Position numbers and translations under genes: made by a program | Notes under the pieces: model-generated | The model's input: the letters and a program-made list of their open reading frames with translations, nothing else | Database searches by the model: none | Told to the model about the DNA's origin: nothing | From: Streptomyces sp. CB01201 | GTDB lineage: Bacteria > Actinomycetota > Actinomycetes > Streptomycetales > Streptomycetaceae | Length of the DNA: 64,000 nucleotides | Reading direction: 5' to 3' | Assembly (NCBI RefSeq): GCF_002803085.1 | Contig: NZ_NNBJ01000005.1 | Location: forward strand, 235,698-299,697 | Shown here: positions 34,204-42,807 of the stretch, in pieces | How the letters are laid out: each line of letters begins with the position of its first letter | How positions within the stretch are numbered: position 1 is the stretch's first letter

Positions 34204-36359
34204 TCATGGGCGCACTCGTCGCCGCCTTCGAGCAGGAAGGCATCGGTGGCGAGCAGGGCGTCGGCGACGTCCGGCAGGGTGCAGCCCACGATGACGAAGT
34301 CGGCGTCGAGCCCCGCCTTCGTGCGCTGGAAGAGCAGTTCGTTGATGGCCGGCCGGCACATCTCGGTGACCTGGCACAGGTGGAACTCCACCCGCTGCGG
34401 CTGCGCGGCCATGACCTCGCCCAGGATGCGGCGGAACTTCTCCAGCTCGGCGGCGTCGATGACGCCGTCGCAGCGGATGTGCGCGGTGTCGCCGTCGAAC
34501 TCGGTGCGCATCCGCAGCCGCATCTGCGCCGGCTCCAGCTCGACTCGCACCCGCACCGGCATGTCCCCCTCGGGCAGCTGGACGGTGAGTTCCTTGTTGT
34601 CGAAGCGGTGGTACGGCAATCCGTCCACCCACACCCGGGTCAGCTCCACCGAACCGGCCGGCAGCAGATCGGGCGCCACCCGCAGCACGCGCTCCGGCAG
34701 ATCGCACGGGCGCGGCCGGAAGTGCAGGGTCAGCGGGTCGTTGCTGATCAGCAGGCCCGTGTAGACGGCCGACAGATAGCAGAGTTCGAGCGCGTGGTAG
34801 CCGGCCATGGCGTGGCTGCCCTTGAGCCGCTCGGTGCCGAGCAGATACGGGATGCCGTTGGCCAGGACGTTGAAGTAGACCCCGCCGTCCTCGTAGTCGA
34901 GGAAGAAGGCGTTGTAGAACGACGCCGCCTCACGGGCCAGGCGCAGCTGCTCGGGGTCGCCCGAGGTGCCGGCCAGGATCAGATAGGCGAGGATCGCCTG
35001 CTCCTGCTGCCACCACGCCTTGCGGTCGTGCCACACCATGCGGTGGATGCCGCTGTCCGGGTCGGGGCGCCGCTCGACCACGTCGTACCAGCCGCCGCGC
35101 AGCTGGTCGCTGCCCACGGCCGGCATGATCTCGCCGATCCGGTCGGCGGTGACGCCGTACTCGGTCTTGTCGTGCAGCGCCTTGATGCGGGTCAGGTTCC
35201 AGGCGATCTTCAGGTTGTGCCCGACCACGGCCCGGTCCTGCTGCCAGCCCCAGGTGCGGTCCGGGCTCCAGTCGGCGTGGAAGCGCTCCTGCACGAACGG
35301 GCTGGTCTCCTCGTCCGGGAAGCGCTCCACGATGGTGTCCGCGGTCTCTTCGAGCAGCGCCGCGAAGTCCTCGCGCCCGGTGGCGAGATAGGCGTTGATC
35401 AGGTACGCGGGGGCGTGGTCGCCCACCGAGTTCCAGTTCTTGCGGGACCGGTTGCGGCCCAGCGAGTCCGCGTTCGGGTCGAGCGTGATCGGGTCCAGGT
35501 GCGAGAAGAACCCGCCGAGGGCGCGGTCGCGGAAGTAGCGCTCGAACAGGGCCACCGTGCCGTCGATGTCGTTCAGGATCCGCGGGTCGCCGGTGATCCG
35601 GTAGGTCTGGGTCGGCCCGGCGAGCGCGTAGATCTGCTCGTACATCGGGATCGCGTCGAAGTCGTCGCCGAACTCGGAGGCGAACACCTTGCGCTGGCCG
35701 CTGCGGGTCACGTCGATGCCGTGGTACCAGTAGATGATCCCGTCCTGCGCGTCGGTGACCCGCATGTGCTCGCGCAGATACTCGGTACCGCTCTCGGCGG
35801 CCTCCAGGAAGCGGTCCTCGCCGGTCAGCAGTTAGGCGGTCGACAGGCCGTACACGAGCCGCGAGATGGTGTCGGTCTCCTGGCGCACATCGGCGCCGTC
35901 GAAGTCGGGCAGATGGGTGCCGCTCAGCGTCAGATGGGTGCGGAAGTTGCGCCAGTCGTACTTGCCGTCGGGGAAGTGCCCGCGCAGATAGAAGTCGGCG
36001 ACGGCGGCGGCCTGTTGGACCCACCACGCCGGGTGCTCGAAGACGTAGGATCCGCGGCTCTCCTCGGGGAAGGTGATCTCCTTCGCCTCGAAGCGCTCTC
36101 CGCCCTCCCACTGGTAGGTGATGCCGTAGGCGAACAGATAGCGGCCCTCGGCGAGCATGTCCTGGGTGTTCGCGGTGGTGTCGCGGTAGTCGTCACCGAG
36201 GTTGCGCACGATGCGCGAGGAGACATTGCGGGGCAGGTGGACGGTGAATTCCCGGTCGTCCGAGGTGCGCAGACCGAAACGGTGCTGGGTGGGGCTGTAG
36301 TACGTGACGTAGCCCGCCAGGGTGTCGGAGAACGTGCGGCGTTCGGCAGATCCACTCAT
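34200..36359 (-). pseudogene. AGE-family epimerase/isomerase fused to STAS domain, broken by one in-frame stop
   Basis: The full frame would encode 719 residues. The (alpha/alpha)6-barrel part resembles N-acylglucosamine 2-epimerases and related sugar isomerases (NWNSVGDHAPAYLINAYLAT, RTWGWQQDRAVVGHNLKIAW, KAWWQQEQAILAYLILAG). The C-terminal ~130 residues (from RMRTEFDGDTAHIRCDGVID) look like a STAS domain. A TAA at 35832-35834 (codon 176) interrupts the sequence ...YGLSTA-stop-LLTGEDRFLEAAE; both sides stay in the same frame and read naturally, so a single TAC/TAT to TAA change is the simplest cause. The start overlaps the glgX stop (ATGA). A recent pseudogene, a sequencing error and readthrough are all possible. 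A shorter product could reinitiate near 35765. Confidence 0.82.
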
Positions 36360-38461
36360 CGAGAGGTGCCCTTCTCGTCAGGCAAGGCCGCCAGCAGCAC
36401 GACGCTGCGGCCGTGGGCATGGAAGGTGTAGTCGTCGATCAGCTCCTCTTGTCCGGCGGGGAGGATGTCGTACGGGCCGGGGCGCGCGGTGTCGAGCACG
36501 CGGTGCCAGCGCCGGCCGCGGATCCGGGGCAGCTCGAAGTCCAGGCCCAGGTGGTACATGTTCAGCATCAGATGCAGGTCGGGGTCCTGGTTGAAGCCGC
36601 CGAGCGTGCAGGCCAGGACCCGGGCGTGGGTGTCCTCCCAGCCGGGCTGCTCCAGCCTGGTGCCGTGCCAGGTGACATCGGGCAGCAGACGGGAGTTGAG
36701 GTGTCCGTTGTAGAAACGCGGTTCACGGAACGTGCGGTAGCGCCTGCGCAGTTCGATCAGTCGTCGGGTGAAGTTCCAGGTCTCCTGCTCCTTCTCGGCC
36801 TGGTCCCAGTCGAGCCATGACGTCGGGTTGTCCTGGCAGTAGGCGTTGTTGTTGCCTCCCTGGCTGTTGCGGAACTCGTCACCGGCCAGCAGCATCGGCA
36901 CGCCGCGGCTGAGCATCAGGACGGCCAGCAGGTTCTTCATCTGCCGCACCCGCAGCCGCTCGACCTCGGGATCGTCGGTGGGACCCTCGACGCCGCAGTT
37001 CCAGCTGAAGTTCTCGCCGGCCCCGTCGGCCCCGGCCTCGCCGTTGGCGTGGTTGTGCTTCTCGTCGTAGCTGACCAGGTCGTTGAGCGTGAAGCCGTCG
37101 TGGCAGGTGATGAAGTTGATGCTGTTGGTGGGGAGTTCCTGCTGGGGTCCGAACAGGTCCTCGGAGCCGCCGATCCGGGCGGCTATGTCCCCCACCAGGC
37201 CGGCGTCACCGCGCACGAAGCGCCGCACGTCGTCCCGGAAGGGGCCGTTCCACTGTGCCCACCGCTTCCCCGGGAACCGGCCGACCTGATACAGGCCGCC
37301 GCCGTCCCACGGCTCCGCGATGATCTTGGTCTCGGCCAGCACCTGGGACAGCTCGATCGCCCACAGGACCGGCGGCACCGCCATCTCGTACCCGAGCGCG
37401 CCACGCGACAGCTCGGAGGCGAGGTCGAAGCGGAACCCGTCCACATGGTGCTCGGTGACCCAGTACTCCAAGGACTCCAGGATGAACTTGGTGACCATGG
37501 GGTGGTTGGCGTTGACCGCGTTCCCGCAGCCCGTGAAGTCCATGTAGTGGCTGCGGTCCTGCGGCCACAGGTGGTAGTACGCCTCGTTGGCCTGGCCGCG
37601 GAAGCTGATGGTGGGCCCGTACTCGTTGCCCTCACTGGTGTGGTTGAAGACGACGTCGAGGATGACCTCGATGCCCGCCTTGTGGAACGCCTTGACCATG
37701 TCGCGGAACTCCGCGATGTGTCCGGCGAGATGGGGCTCGGAGCAGTAGCCGGTGTGGGGGGCGAAGAACCCGTACGGGTCGTAGCCCCAGTAGTTGTGCA
37801 GCTCGCTGCCGTCCGGGCCGGTACGCAGCACCTGGGTCTCGTCGAAGTCGAACACGGGCAGCAGCTCCACCGCCGTGATCCCGAGCCGCTGGAGGTGCGG
37901 AATCTTCTCCGTGAGGGCGGAGAAAGTGCCGGGGTTCTCGGCGCGCGCGGTCGGTGAGGCGGTCGCGCCGCGCACATGGAGCTCGTAGATGACCGTCTCG
38001 GACATCGGGGTGCGCAGCGGCTGGTCGCCCTCCCAGTCGTAGTCGTCGAGGTCGACGACCAGGCTGCGCATGGAGTGCGCGACGTTGTCGTCCAGACCGA
38101 TGGCCTGGGTGCGCTGCCAGCGGCTGTTGATGTTGGCGCGGGCATAGGGGTCGAGCAGTACCTTGCGGTGGTCGAAGCGGGCACCCGACCGGCTGGTGTC
38201 GTGCGGCCCGTCCATCCGGTACGCGTACACCTGCCCGGCGCCGAGCCCGCGGACGTGACAGTGCCAGAAGTGGAAGCTGCGGTGGCGGTCGGGGTGCAGC
38301 TGGATGGTCCGGGAGGGCTCGGGGTCGTCGCACTTGTCGAACAGGAGCAGGTCCACGCGGGTGGCGTGCTCGGAGAAGACGGAGAAGTTGACCCCGTCGG
38401 CGTCGACCGTGGTCCCCAGTGGCTGCGGCCGTCCTGCGGTGATCTGCGGAGCCTCGGTCAC
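36356..38461 (-). CDS. glgX: Glycogen debranching enzyme
   Basis: GH13_11 debranching enzyme (isoamylase type) that hydrolyses alpha-1,6 bonds in glycogen. 701 residues. An N-terminal CBM48-like module (VNFSVFSEHATRVDLLLFD) is followed by the barrel with VDGFRFDLASEL (nucleophile Asp), IIAEPWDGGGLYQVG (acid Glu) and ITCHDGFTLNDLVSYDEKHN (His-Asp), and AGDEFRNSQGGNNNAYCQDN. GTG 38461 is chosen because GGGAGG precedes it; an in-frame TTG at 38506 overlaps the upstream gene but has no such site. It counteracts or trims the polymer made by the GlgE operon 15 kb away, and starts the downstream epimerase gene by overlap. Confidence 0.95.
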   Translation of the reverse strand: MTEAPQITAGRPQPLGTTVDADGVNFSVFSEHATRVDLLLFDKCDDPEPSRTIQLHPDRHRSFHFWHCHVRGLGAGQVYAYRMDGPHDTSRSGARFDHRKVLLDPYARANINSRWQRTQAIGLDDNVAHSMRSLVVDLDDYDWEGDQPLRTPMSETVIYELHVRGATASPTARAENPGTFSALTEKIPHLQRLGITAVELLPVFDFDETQVLRTGPDGSELHNYWGYDPYGFFAPHTGYCSEPHLAGHIAEFRDMVKAFHKAGIEVILDVVFNHTSEGNEYGPTISFRGQANEAYYHLWPQDRSHYMDFTGCGNAVNANHPMVTKFILESLEYWVTEHHVDGFRFDLASELSRGALGYEMAVPPVLWAIELSQVLAETKIIAEPWDGGGLYQVGRFPGKRWAQWNGPFRDDVRRFVRGDAGLVGDIAARIGGSEDLFGPQQELPTNSINFITCHDGFTLNDLVSYDEKHNHANGEAGADGAGENFSWNCGVEGPTDDPEVERLRVRQMKNLLAVLMLSRGVPMLLAGDEFRNSQGGNNNAYCQDNPTSWLDWDQAEKEQETWNFTRRLIELRRRYRTFREPRFYNGHLNSRLLPDVTWHGTRLEQPGWEDTHARVLACTLGGFNQDPDLHLMLNMYHLGLDFELPRIRGRRWHRVLDTARPGPYDILPAGQEELIDDYTFHAHGRSVVLLAALPDEKGTSR

Positions 38462-38502
38462 GGGTGCCTCCCTGGTCTGATGACTGGACGTCAAGCGGAT
38501 GG

Positions 38503-39237
38503 TCAAGCAATGGCCCGGTCGGGGACCGGATCCAGTAACCGGCGGGTGCCGGACTCGCGGGCCGGCTCGTCGGAGCGGAGCCGGGCGAAGAGCGGCTCCC
38601 AGTCGGCGGGGCCACTGCCGGGCTCGCTGCGCATCTCGAAGGTGACCCCGCGCGCGGACGGGCAGTACAGCGCCTGCACACAGGCCTCGGCGACGTCCTG
38701 GCGCGAGACGTAGCCGTCCCTGCGGTCGCCCTGTTCGAGGGTGATGCGCGCGTCCCCCTCCAGGTCGGTCAGCCAGCTCGGCCGCACCACCGTGTAGGGC
38801 AGGCCCGACAGGCGTACCGCGTCCTCGCCGGCCAGACGCCAGTCCAGCATCCGGCCGTAGGCGTTCATCGGGTGGTCCCTGCGGGTCACATAGCGCTGGC
38901 TCACCAGGACGAACTGCGGCAGGGCGGCTCCGCCGAAGGCCGCCGCGAGCGCGTTGCGGACCCCGGTGTGCAGGGTGGACTCGGGGCTGTCGGGGCCGGC
39001 CGGATCGGTGCCCGGCTCCACGGTGTAGACGATCGCTGAGCAGCCGCGCAGCGGAATGCGCAGCGTCTCCGGTTCGCGGACGTCCCCGAGGAAGAACTGG
39101 GCCGGCTCCGGCACGTCCCGGCCGCGCTCGATGCTGCGGCCGACGACGCGCACCGCCTCGCCGCGGTCGATGAGCCGTCGTGTTATGAGCCGGCCGACCC
39201 GGCCGGTACCGCCTATCACTGCGATCGGACTGTTCAC
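38503..39237 (-). CDS. NAD(P)-binding atypical SDR (NmrA-like), with a TTA codon
   Basis: A 244-residue Rossmann-fold protein. AVIGGTGRVGRLITRRLIDRG binds NAD(P); then FFLGDVREPETL, IVYTVEPG and LSGLPYTVVRPSWLTDLEG, as in atypical SDRs that act as reductases, sugar-nucleotide modifiers or redox-sensing regulators. No Tyr-x3-Lys in canonical form is obvious (MNAYGRMLDWRL is the nearest). GTG 39237 has AGGAGAC upstream. A Leu codon near the C-terminus is TTA (complement of 38536-38538), so translation should depend on bldA. It sits between the nucleotidyltransferase and glgX in a leftward operon; its substrate is unknown. Confidence 0.85.
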   Translation of the reverse strand: MNSPIAVIGGTGRVGRLITRRLIDRGEAVRVVGRSIERGRDVPEPAQFFLGDVREPETLRIPLRGCSAIVYTVEPGTDPAGPDSPESTLHTGVRNALAAAFGGAALPQFVLVSQRYVTRRDHPMNAYGRMLDWRLAGEDAVRLSGLPYTVVRPSWLTDLEGDARITLEQGDRRDGYVSRQDVAEACVQALYCPSARGVTFEMRSEPGSGPADWEPLFARLRSDEPARESGTRRLLDPVPDRAIA

Positions 39238-39315
39238 GGAAGTCTCCTGAAAGAGCATCAGATCGGTCGATCGGTCAGGGAGTTGGGGCAGGGAGTTGGG
39301 GGAGTGGGCCTCTGC

Positions 39316-40656
39316 TCAGACCCACTGGAGGATGTCGTCGGAGCTGGTGAGCTGCGTCCCGGCGGGCAGCCCCGTAACGGCCGGCACGCGCAGCCTCGGA
39401 TAGACGCTCACCCCGGACAGGCGGGTGCCCGGCCACAGATGGGCGCCGTCGCCGACGGCCGAGTGGTCGTCGAGCCGGACCGGGCTGCGCTGCTCGGAGT
39501 GCACATGGGCCATCGGCCCGACGTAGGAGTCGCTGATCTGCGCGTACGCCCCGACCACCGCGGCATCGCCGAGCGCCGAGCGGTGCAGGTGGACGCCCTC
39601 GTGCACATCGACGCCGTCCCCGATGTCGGTGTACTGGAGGTGGACGCCGGCGCCGATCTCGGCATGGCGGCCGATGCGCACCCCGGGGCCGATGACGACG
39701 CTGCCGTCGGCGATCTTCTGGGCGAGCGTGGTGCCGGTGACGTTGTCCTTGGTGCGCAGGCTGGACTCGTGGATCCAGTACCGGGGCTCCACGCTGAGCG
39801 GGCTCTCCATCGCCCGGTTCATCTGCGGGTACTCGCCGGTGAGCACCTCGCCGAGGGTGGTGAGGTAGTCCCCGATGCTGCCGAGGTCGCCGAGCCGCCC
39901 GATCCGTCCGACGGCCACCGGCAGGTCGTGGCCGACCAGCCACGGCAGCAAGTCGGCTCCCCAGTCCAGGCGTTGCTGGGCCAGCCGGATCAACTCCGGG
40001 TTGCGGGCCGCCAGTCGGAGCCTGCCGCAGTCGATGAGGTACATGCCGGCGCTGGTGGCGATGGTGCGCGCCTCGGGCGTGGCGAGTGCCTCGGGGAAGA
40101 GGTGCTCGATGAGCTGGAGCCGCGGCTTCTCGACGAAGCCGGAGATCAGCCCCTGGTCGGTGGTGCGCATGACGCCGTACTTGCCCGCGGTCTCCAGCGG
40201 GGTGCGGGTGACGGCCGCGACGGTGACCAGGGCGTCGGTCGCGGTGTGGGTGGCGAGCAGCCGGTCGAGCGAGAAGTCGAACAGCGAGTCGACCGGCATG
40301 ACGAGCGCGGGCCCGGTGAGGTCCCACTGCTCCAGGTTGTGCAAAGTGGCGGCGCCCGAACCGACGTTGTACTGGTCGAAGCGGGACCGCGAGTAGTTGA
40401 TCTCGACCCCGTACCGCTCGCCGTGCCCGAGTACGAGTTTGATCTGGCTCCGGTTCTCCATGCCCTGGGCCACCACGTAGAAGCGGCGGATGCCCTGTTC
40501 GCGGCAGGCCTCGACGATCCACTCGATGAGCGGCTTGCCGGCGAACGGGATGAGCGCCTTGCTGCGGATGTAGTCGGCGGACTGCAGGGTTATGGGCTTC
40601 GCCCGTTCCCCCCGGCCGCCCGCCAGGATGATTCCGGCGGTGCTGTCGTCCCCCAT
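39316..40656 (-). CDS. Sugar-1-phosphate nucleotidyltransferase with left-handed beta-helix domain
   Basis: A 446-residue two-domain protein. The N-terminal Rossmann-like domain has GIILAGGRGERAKPITL and YIRSKALIPFAGKPLIEW (nucleotide loop and catalytic Lys region), MPVDSLFDFSLDRLL and YGVMRTTDQGLISGFVEKP. The C-terminal half (from about 300) shows hexapeptide repeats of a left-handed beta-helix (VVIGPGVRIGRHAEIGAGVHL). It is related to GlgC/GlmU/RmlA pyrophosphorylases but differs from the canonical actinobacterial GlgC start. In front of glgX, ADP- or UDP-glucose synthesis is a fair guess only. ATG 40656 has GAGGAGG upstream, unlike the longer frame. The promoter region contains the ACTTGACTCA motif. 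Confidence 0.86.
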   Translation of the reverse strand: MGDDSTAGIILAGGRGERAKPITLQSADYIRSKALIPFAGKPLIEWIVEACREQGIRRFYVVAQGMENRSQIKLVLGHGERYGVEINYSRSRFDQYNVGSGAATLHNLEQWDLTGPALVMPVDSLFDFSLDRLLATHTATDALVTVAAVTRTPLETAGKYGVMRTTDQGLISGFVEKPRLQLIEHLFPEALATPEARTIATSAGMYLIDCGRLRLAARNPELIRLAQQRLDWGADLLPWLVGHDLPVAVGRIGRLGDLGSIGDYLTTLGEVLTGEYPQMNRAMESPLSVEPRYWIHESSLRTKDNVTGTTLAQKIADGSVVIGPGVRIGRHAEIGAGVHLQYTDIGDGVDVHEGVHLHRSALGDAAVVGAYAQISDSYVGPMAHVHSEQRSPVRLDDHSAVGDGAHLWPGTRLSGVSVYPRLRVPAVTGLPAGTQLTSSDDILQWV

Positions 40657-41057
40657 CGTGTCCTGCCTCCTCGGCTCACTTTGCGACTCCACAAATTCAA
40701 CAGTGGCAGTCATCTTGAGTCAAGTAACAAGTAAACCTGGCTGGTTGGGGACGGTATGGCGAGGCCGGGCCGGACCCGGCGGGTGGTACCGCTGGGGCGT
40801 GAGTGGGGGATGTGACGGATGGTCGGAGGCCTCGATCGAATTCGGCCCCGATGGCTCACCCCCACCGGTTCCGCTCGGTTCCGTGGGTTGCCACCGGTTC
40901 CTACCGGCGCCTTCCGGCGCACCTGCCTTCGCTCCCGGCCGGGATTCGGCCGCAGCCGGGGTCATATCTGACGACAGATCATGTTCCTTTACCAGCAGGG
41001 CAGTTGGTCATGCCGATGCATGTGCCTACCCTGGAATACGCCTGAGGGGGGAGACGC
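40657..41057. promoter_or_regulatory. Divergent region, glycogen operon versus qcrB
   Basis: These 401 bases hold both promoters. On the minus strand the 10-mer ACTTGACTCA (complement of 40716-40725, containing the palindrome TTGAGTCAA at 40715-40723) lies 60 bases upstream of the nucleotidyltransferase start and matches the site at 25453 exactly. The area 40681-40740 is AT-richer than the rest. No clear -10 and no further gene are seen; GGGGGGAG at the right end is the qcrB ribosome binding site. Confidence 0.55.
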
Positions 41058-42701
41058 ATGAGCGGACGTATCGAGCGCACCCGATCCAGTGGGCGGCCGC
41101 CCGAGACGGGCAAGGGCGAGCGGCTCGCCGACTGGGCCGACGGCCGCCTGGGCATCCACGCCCTCGCGAAGGCCAACATGCGCAAGATCTTTCCGGACCA
41201 CTGGTCGTTCATGTTCGGCGAGATCTGCCTCTACAGCTTCCTCATCCTCATCCTGACCGGCGTCTATCTGACCCTGTTCTTCGAGCCGAGCGGCGTCGAG
41301 GTCGTCTACCACGGCTCGTACGTGCCGCTGAACGGCGTACGGATGACCCGGGCCTACGAGTCCGCCGTGAACATCAGCCTGGACGTACGCGGCGGGCTGC
41401 TCATCCGGCAGATCCACCACTGGGCGGCGATCGTCTTCGTCGCCGGGCTGCTCGCGCACATGATGCGGGTGTTCTTCACCGGCGCCTTCCGCAAGCCCCG
41501 CGAGGTCAACTGGCTGTTCGGCTGGACGATCCTGATGCTGGCCCTGATCACCGGGCTCACCGGCTACTCGCTCCCCGACGACATGCTCTCCGGCACCGGC
41601 ATCCGCTTCGCGCAGGGCGCGATCCTGTCCATCCCGGTGATCGGCACGTATCTGTCGTTCTTCCTGTTCGGCGGCGAGTTCCCGGGGCACGACATCATCT
41701 CGCGGCTCTACCCGGTGCACGTCTTGCTGCTTCCCGGCATCATGCTCGGCCTGGTCGTCGCCCATCTGATCCTGGTCTTCCACCACAAGCACACCCAGTT
41801 CGCCGGACCGGGAAGGACCGAGAAGAACGTGGTGGGAGCGCCGTTCCTGCCCGTCTACATGGCCAAGGCGGGCGGCTTCTTCTTCCTCGTGTTCGGGGTG
41901 CTGGCGGTGATGGGCGCGGTCGCCACCATCAACCCGCTGTGGGCGATCGGCCCCTACCGGCCCGACCTGGTGTCGACGGGAGCACAGCCGGACTTCTACC
42001 TCGGCTTCTCCGAGGGACTGATCCGGGTGATGCCCGGCTGGGAGATCAACGCGTGGGGGCACACCCTCCAACTCGGCGTGTTCATCCCGTTCGCGCTCTT
42101 CCCGCTGATCATGCTGGCGATCGCGGTCTACCCCTTCATCGAGGCATGGGTCACCGGCGACAGACGCGAACACCACATCGCGGACCGGCCCCGGAACGCT
42201 CCCGTCCGCACGGCCCTCGGGGTCGCCTGGCTGGCGCTGTACGCGGTGCTGCTCGTCGGCGGCGGCAACGACCTGTGGGCCACCCACTTCCAGGTGTCGA
42301 TCAACGCCATCACCTGGTTCGTGCGGATCGGGTTCTTCGTGGTGCCCGTCCTGGCCTTCGTGGTCACCAAACGCTTCTGTCTGGGGCTCCAGCGGCGCGA
42401 CCGCGACAAGGCCCTGCACGGGCGGGAGTCCGGAATCGTCAAGCGCCTGCCCCACGGCGAGTACGTGGAGGTCCACGACCCGCTCACACCGGCCGAGTTG
42501 TACACGCTCACCGCCTACGAGCAGCCCCGGCCCTACGCACTGGGGCCCACCGTCGACGCCAACGGCGTGACGCGCAGACCGCGCCCCTCCGACCGGCTGC
42601 GGGCGCGCCTGGCGCAGGCCATGTACGGCCCCGGCAGCCAGATCCCCAAGCCGACGGCCGAGGAGTACCTGGAACTCGACCGGGGCGACGGCCACCACTG
42701 A
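41058..42701 (+). CDS. Stand-alone cytochrome b subunit of a bc1-type complex (QcrB paralogue)
   Basis: A 547-residue diheme cytochrome b with eight or more membrane helices, actinobacterial type. The heme-ligand regions are visible: IRQIHHWAAIVF and LAHMMRVFFTGAFRKPRE in helix B, HVLLLPGIMLGLVVAHLILV in helix D. The Qo motif region near PEWY is not canonical. A long C-terminal tail with HGEYVEVHDPL is typical of actinobacterial QcrB. There is no qcrA (Rieske) or qcrC next to it, so this is a second, isolated copy. It may substitute in the bc1-aa3 supercomplex under some condition or work with other partners. ATG 41058 follows GGGGGGAG. Confidence 0.9.
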   Translation: MSGRIERTRSSGRPPETGKGERLADWADGRLGIHALAKANMRKIFPDHWSFMFGEICLYSFLILILTGVYLTLFFEPSGVEVVYHGSYVPLNGVRMTRAYESAVNISLDVRGGLLIRQIHHWAAIVFVAGLLAHMMRVFFTGAFRKPREVNWLFGWTILMLALITGLTGYSLPDDMLSGTGIRFAQGAILSIPVIGTYLSFFLFGGEFPGHDIISRLYPVHVLLLPGIMLGLVVAHLILVFHHKHTQFAGPGRTEKNVVGAPFLPVYMAKAGGFFFLVFGVLAVMGAVATINPLWAIGPYRPDLVSTGAQPDFYLGFSEGLIRVMPGWEINAWGHTLQLGVFIPFALFPLIMLAIAVYPFIEAWVTGDRREHHIADRPRNAPVRTALGVAWLALYAVLLVGGGNDLWATHFQVSINAITWFVRIGFFVVPVLAFVVTKRFCLGLQRRDRDKALHGRESGIVKRLPHGEYVEVHDPLTPAELYTLTAYEQPRPYALGPTVDANGVTRRPRPSDRLRARLAQAMYGPGSQIPKPTAEEYLELDRGDGHH

Positions 42702-42807
42702 CCCGCCCCGGCCGCCGCCCTGACCCCCCGGCCGCTACGGGGACCCGCCCCGGCCGGCACTGCCACGCCCGGCCGCCCGGTGGCCGGCACCACGGCCGAC
42801 GGCGTGG

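Noticed and set aside
32877..34250. Complete insertion sequence with inverted repeat ends
   Set aside because: The only inverted repeat nearby (32877-32920) is a terminator-like hairpin; no matching sequence at the other end and no target duplication.
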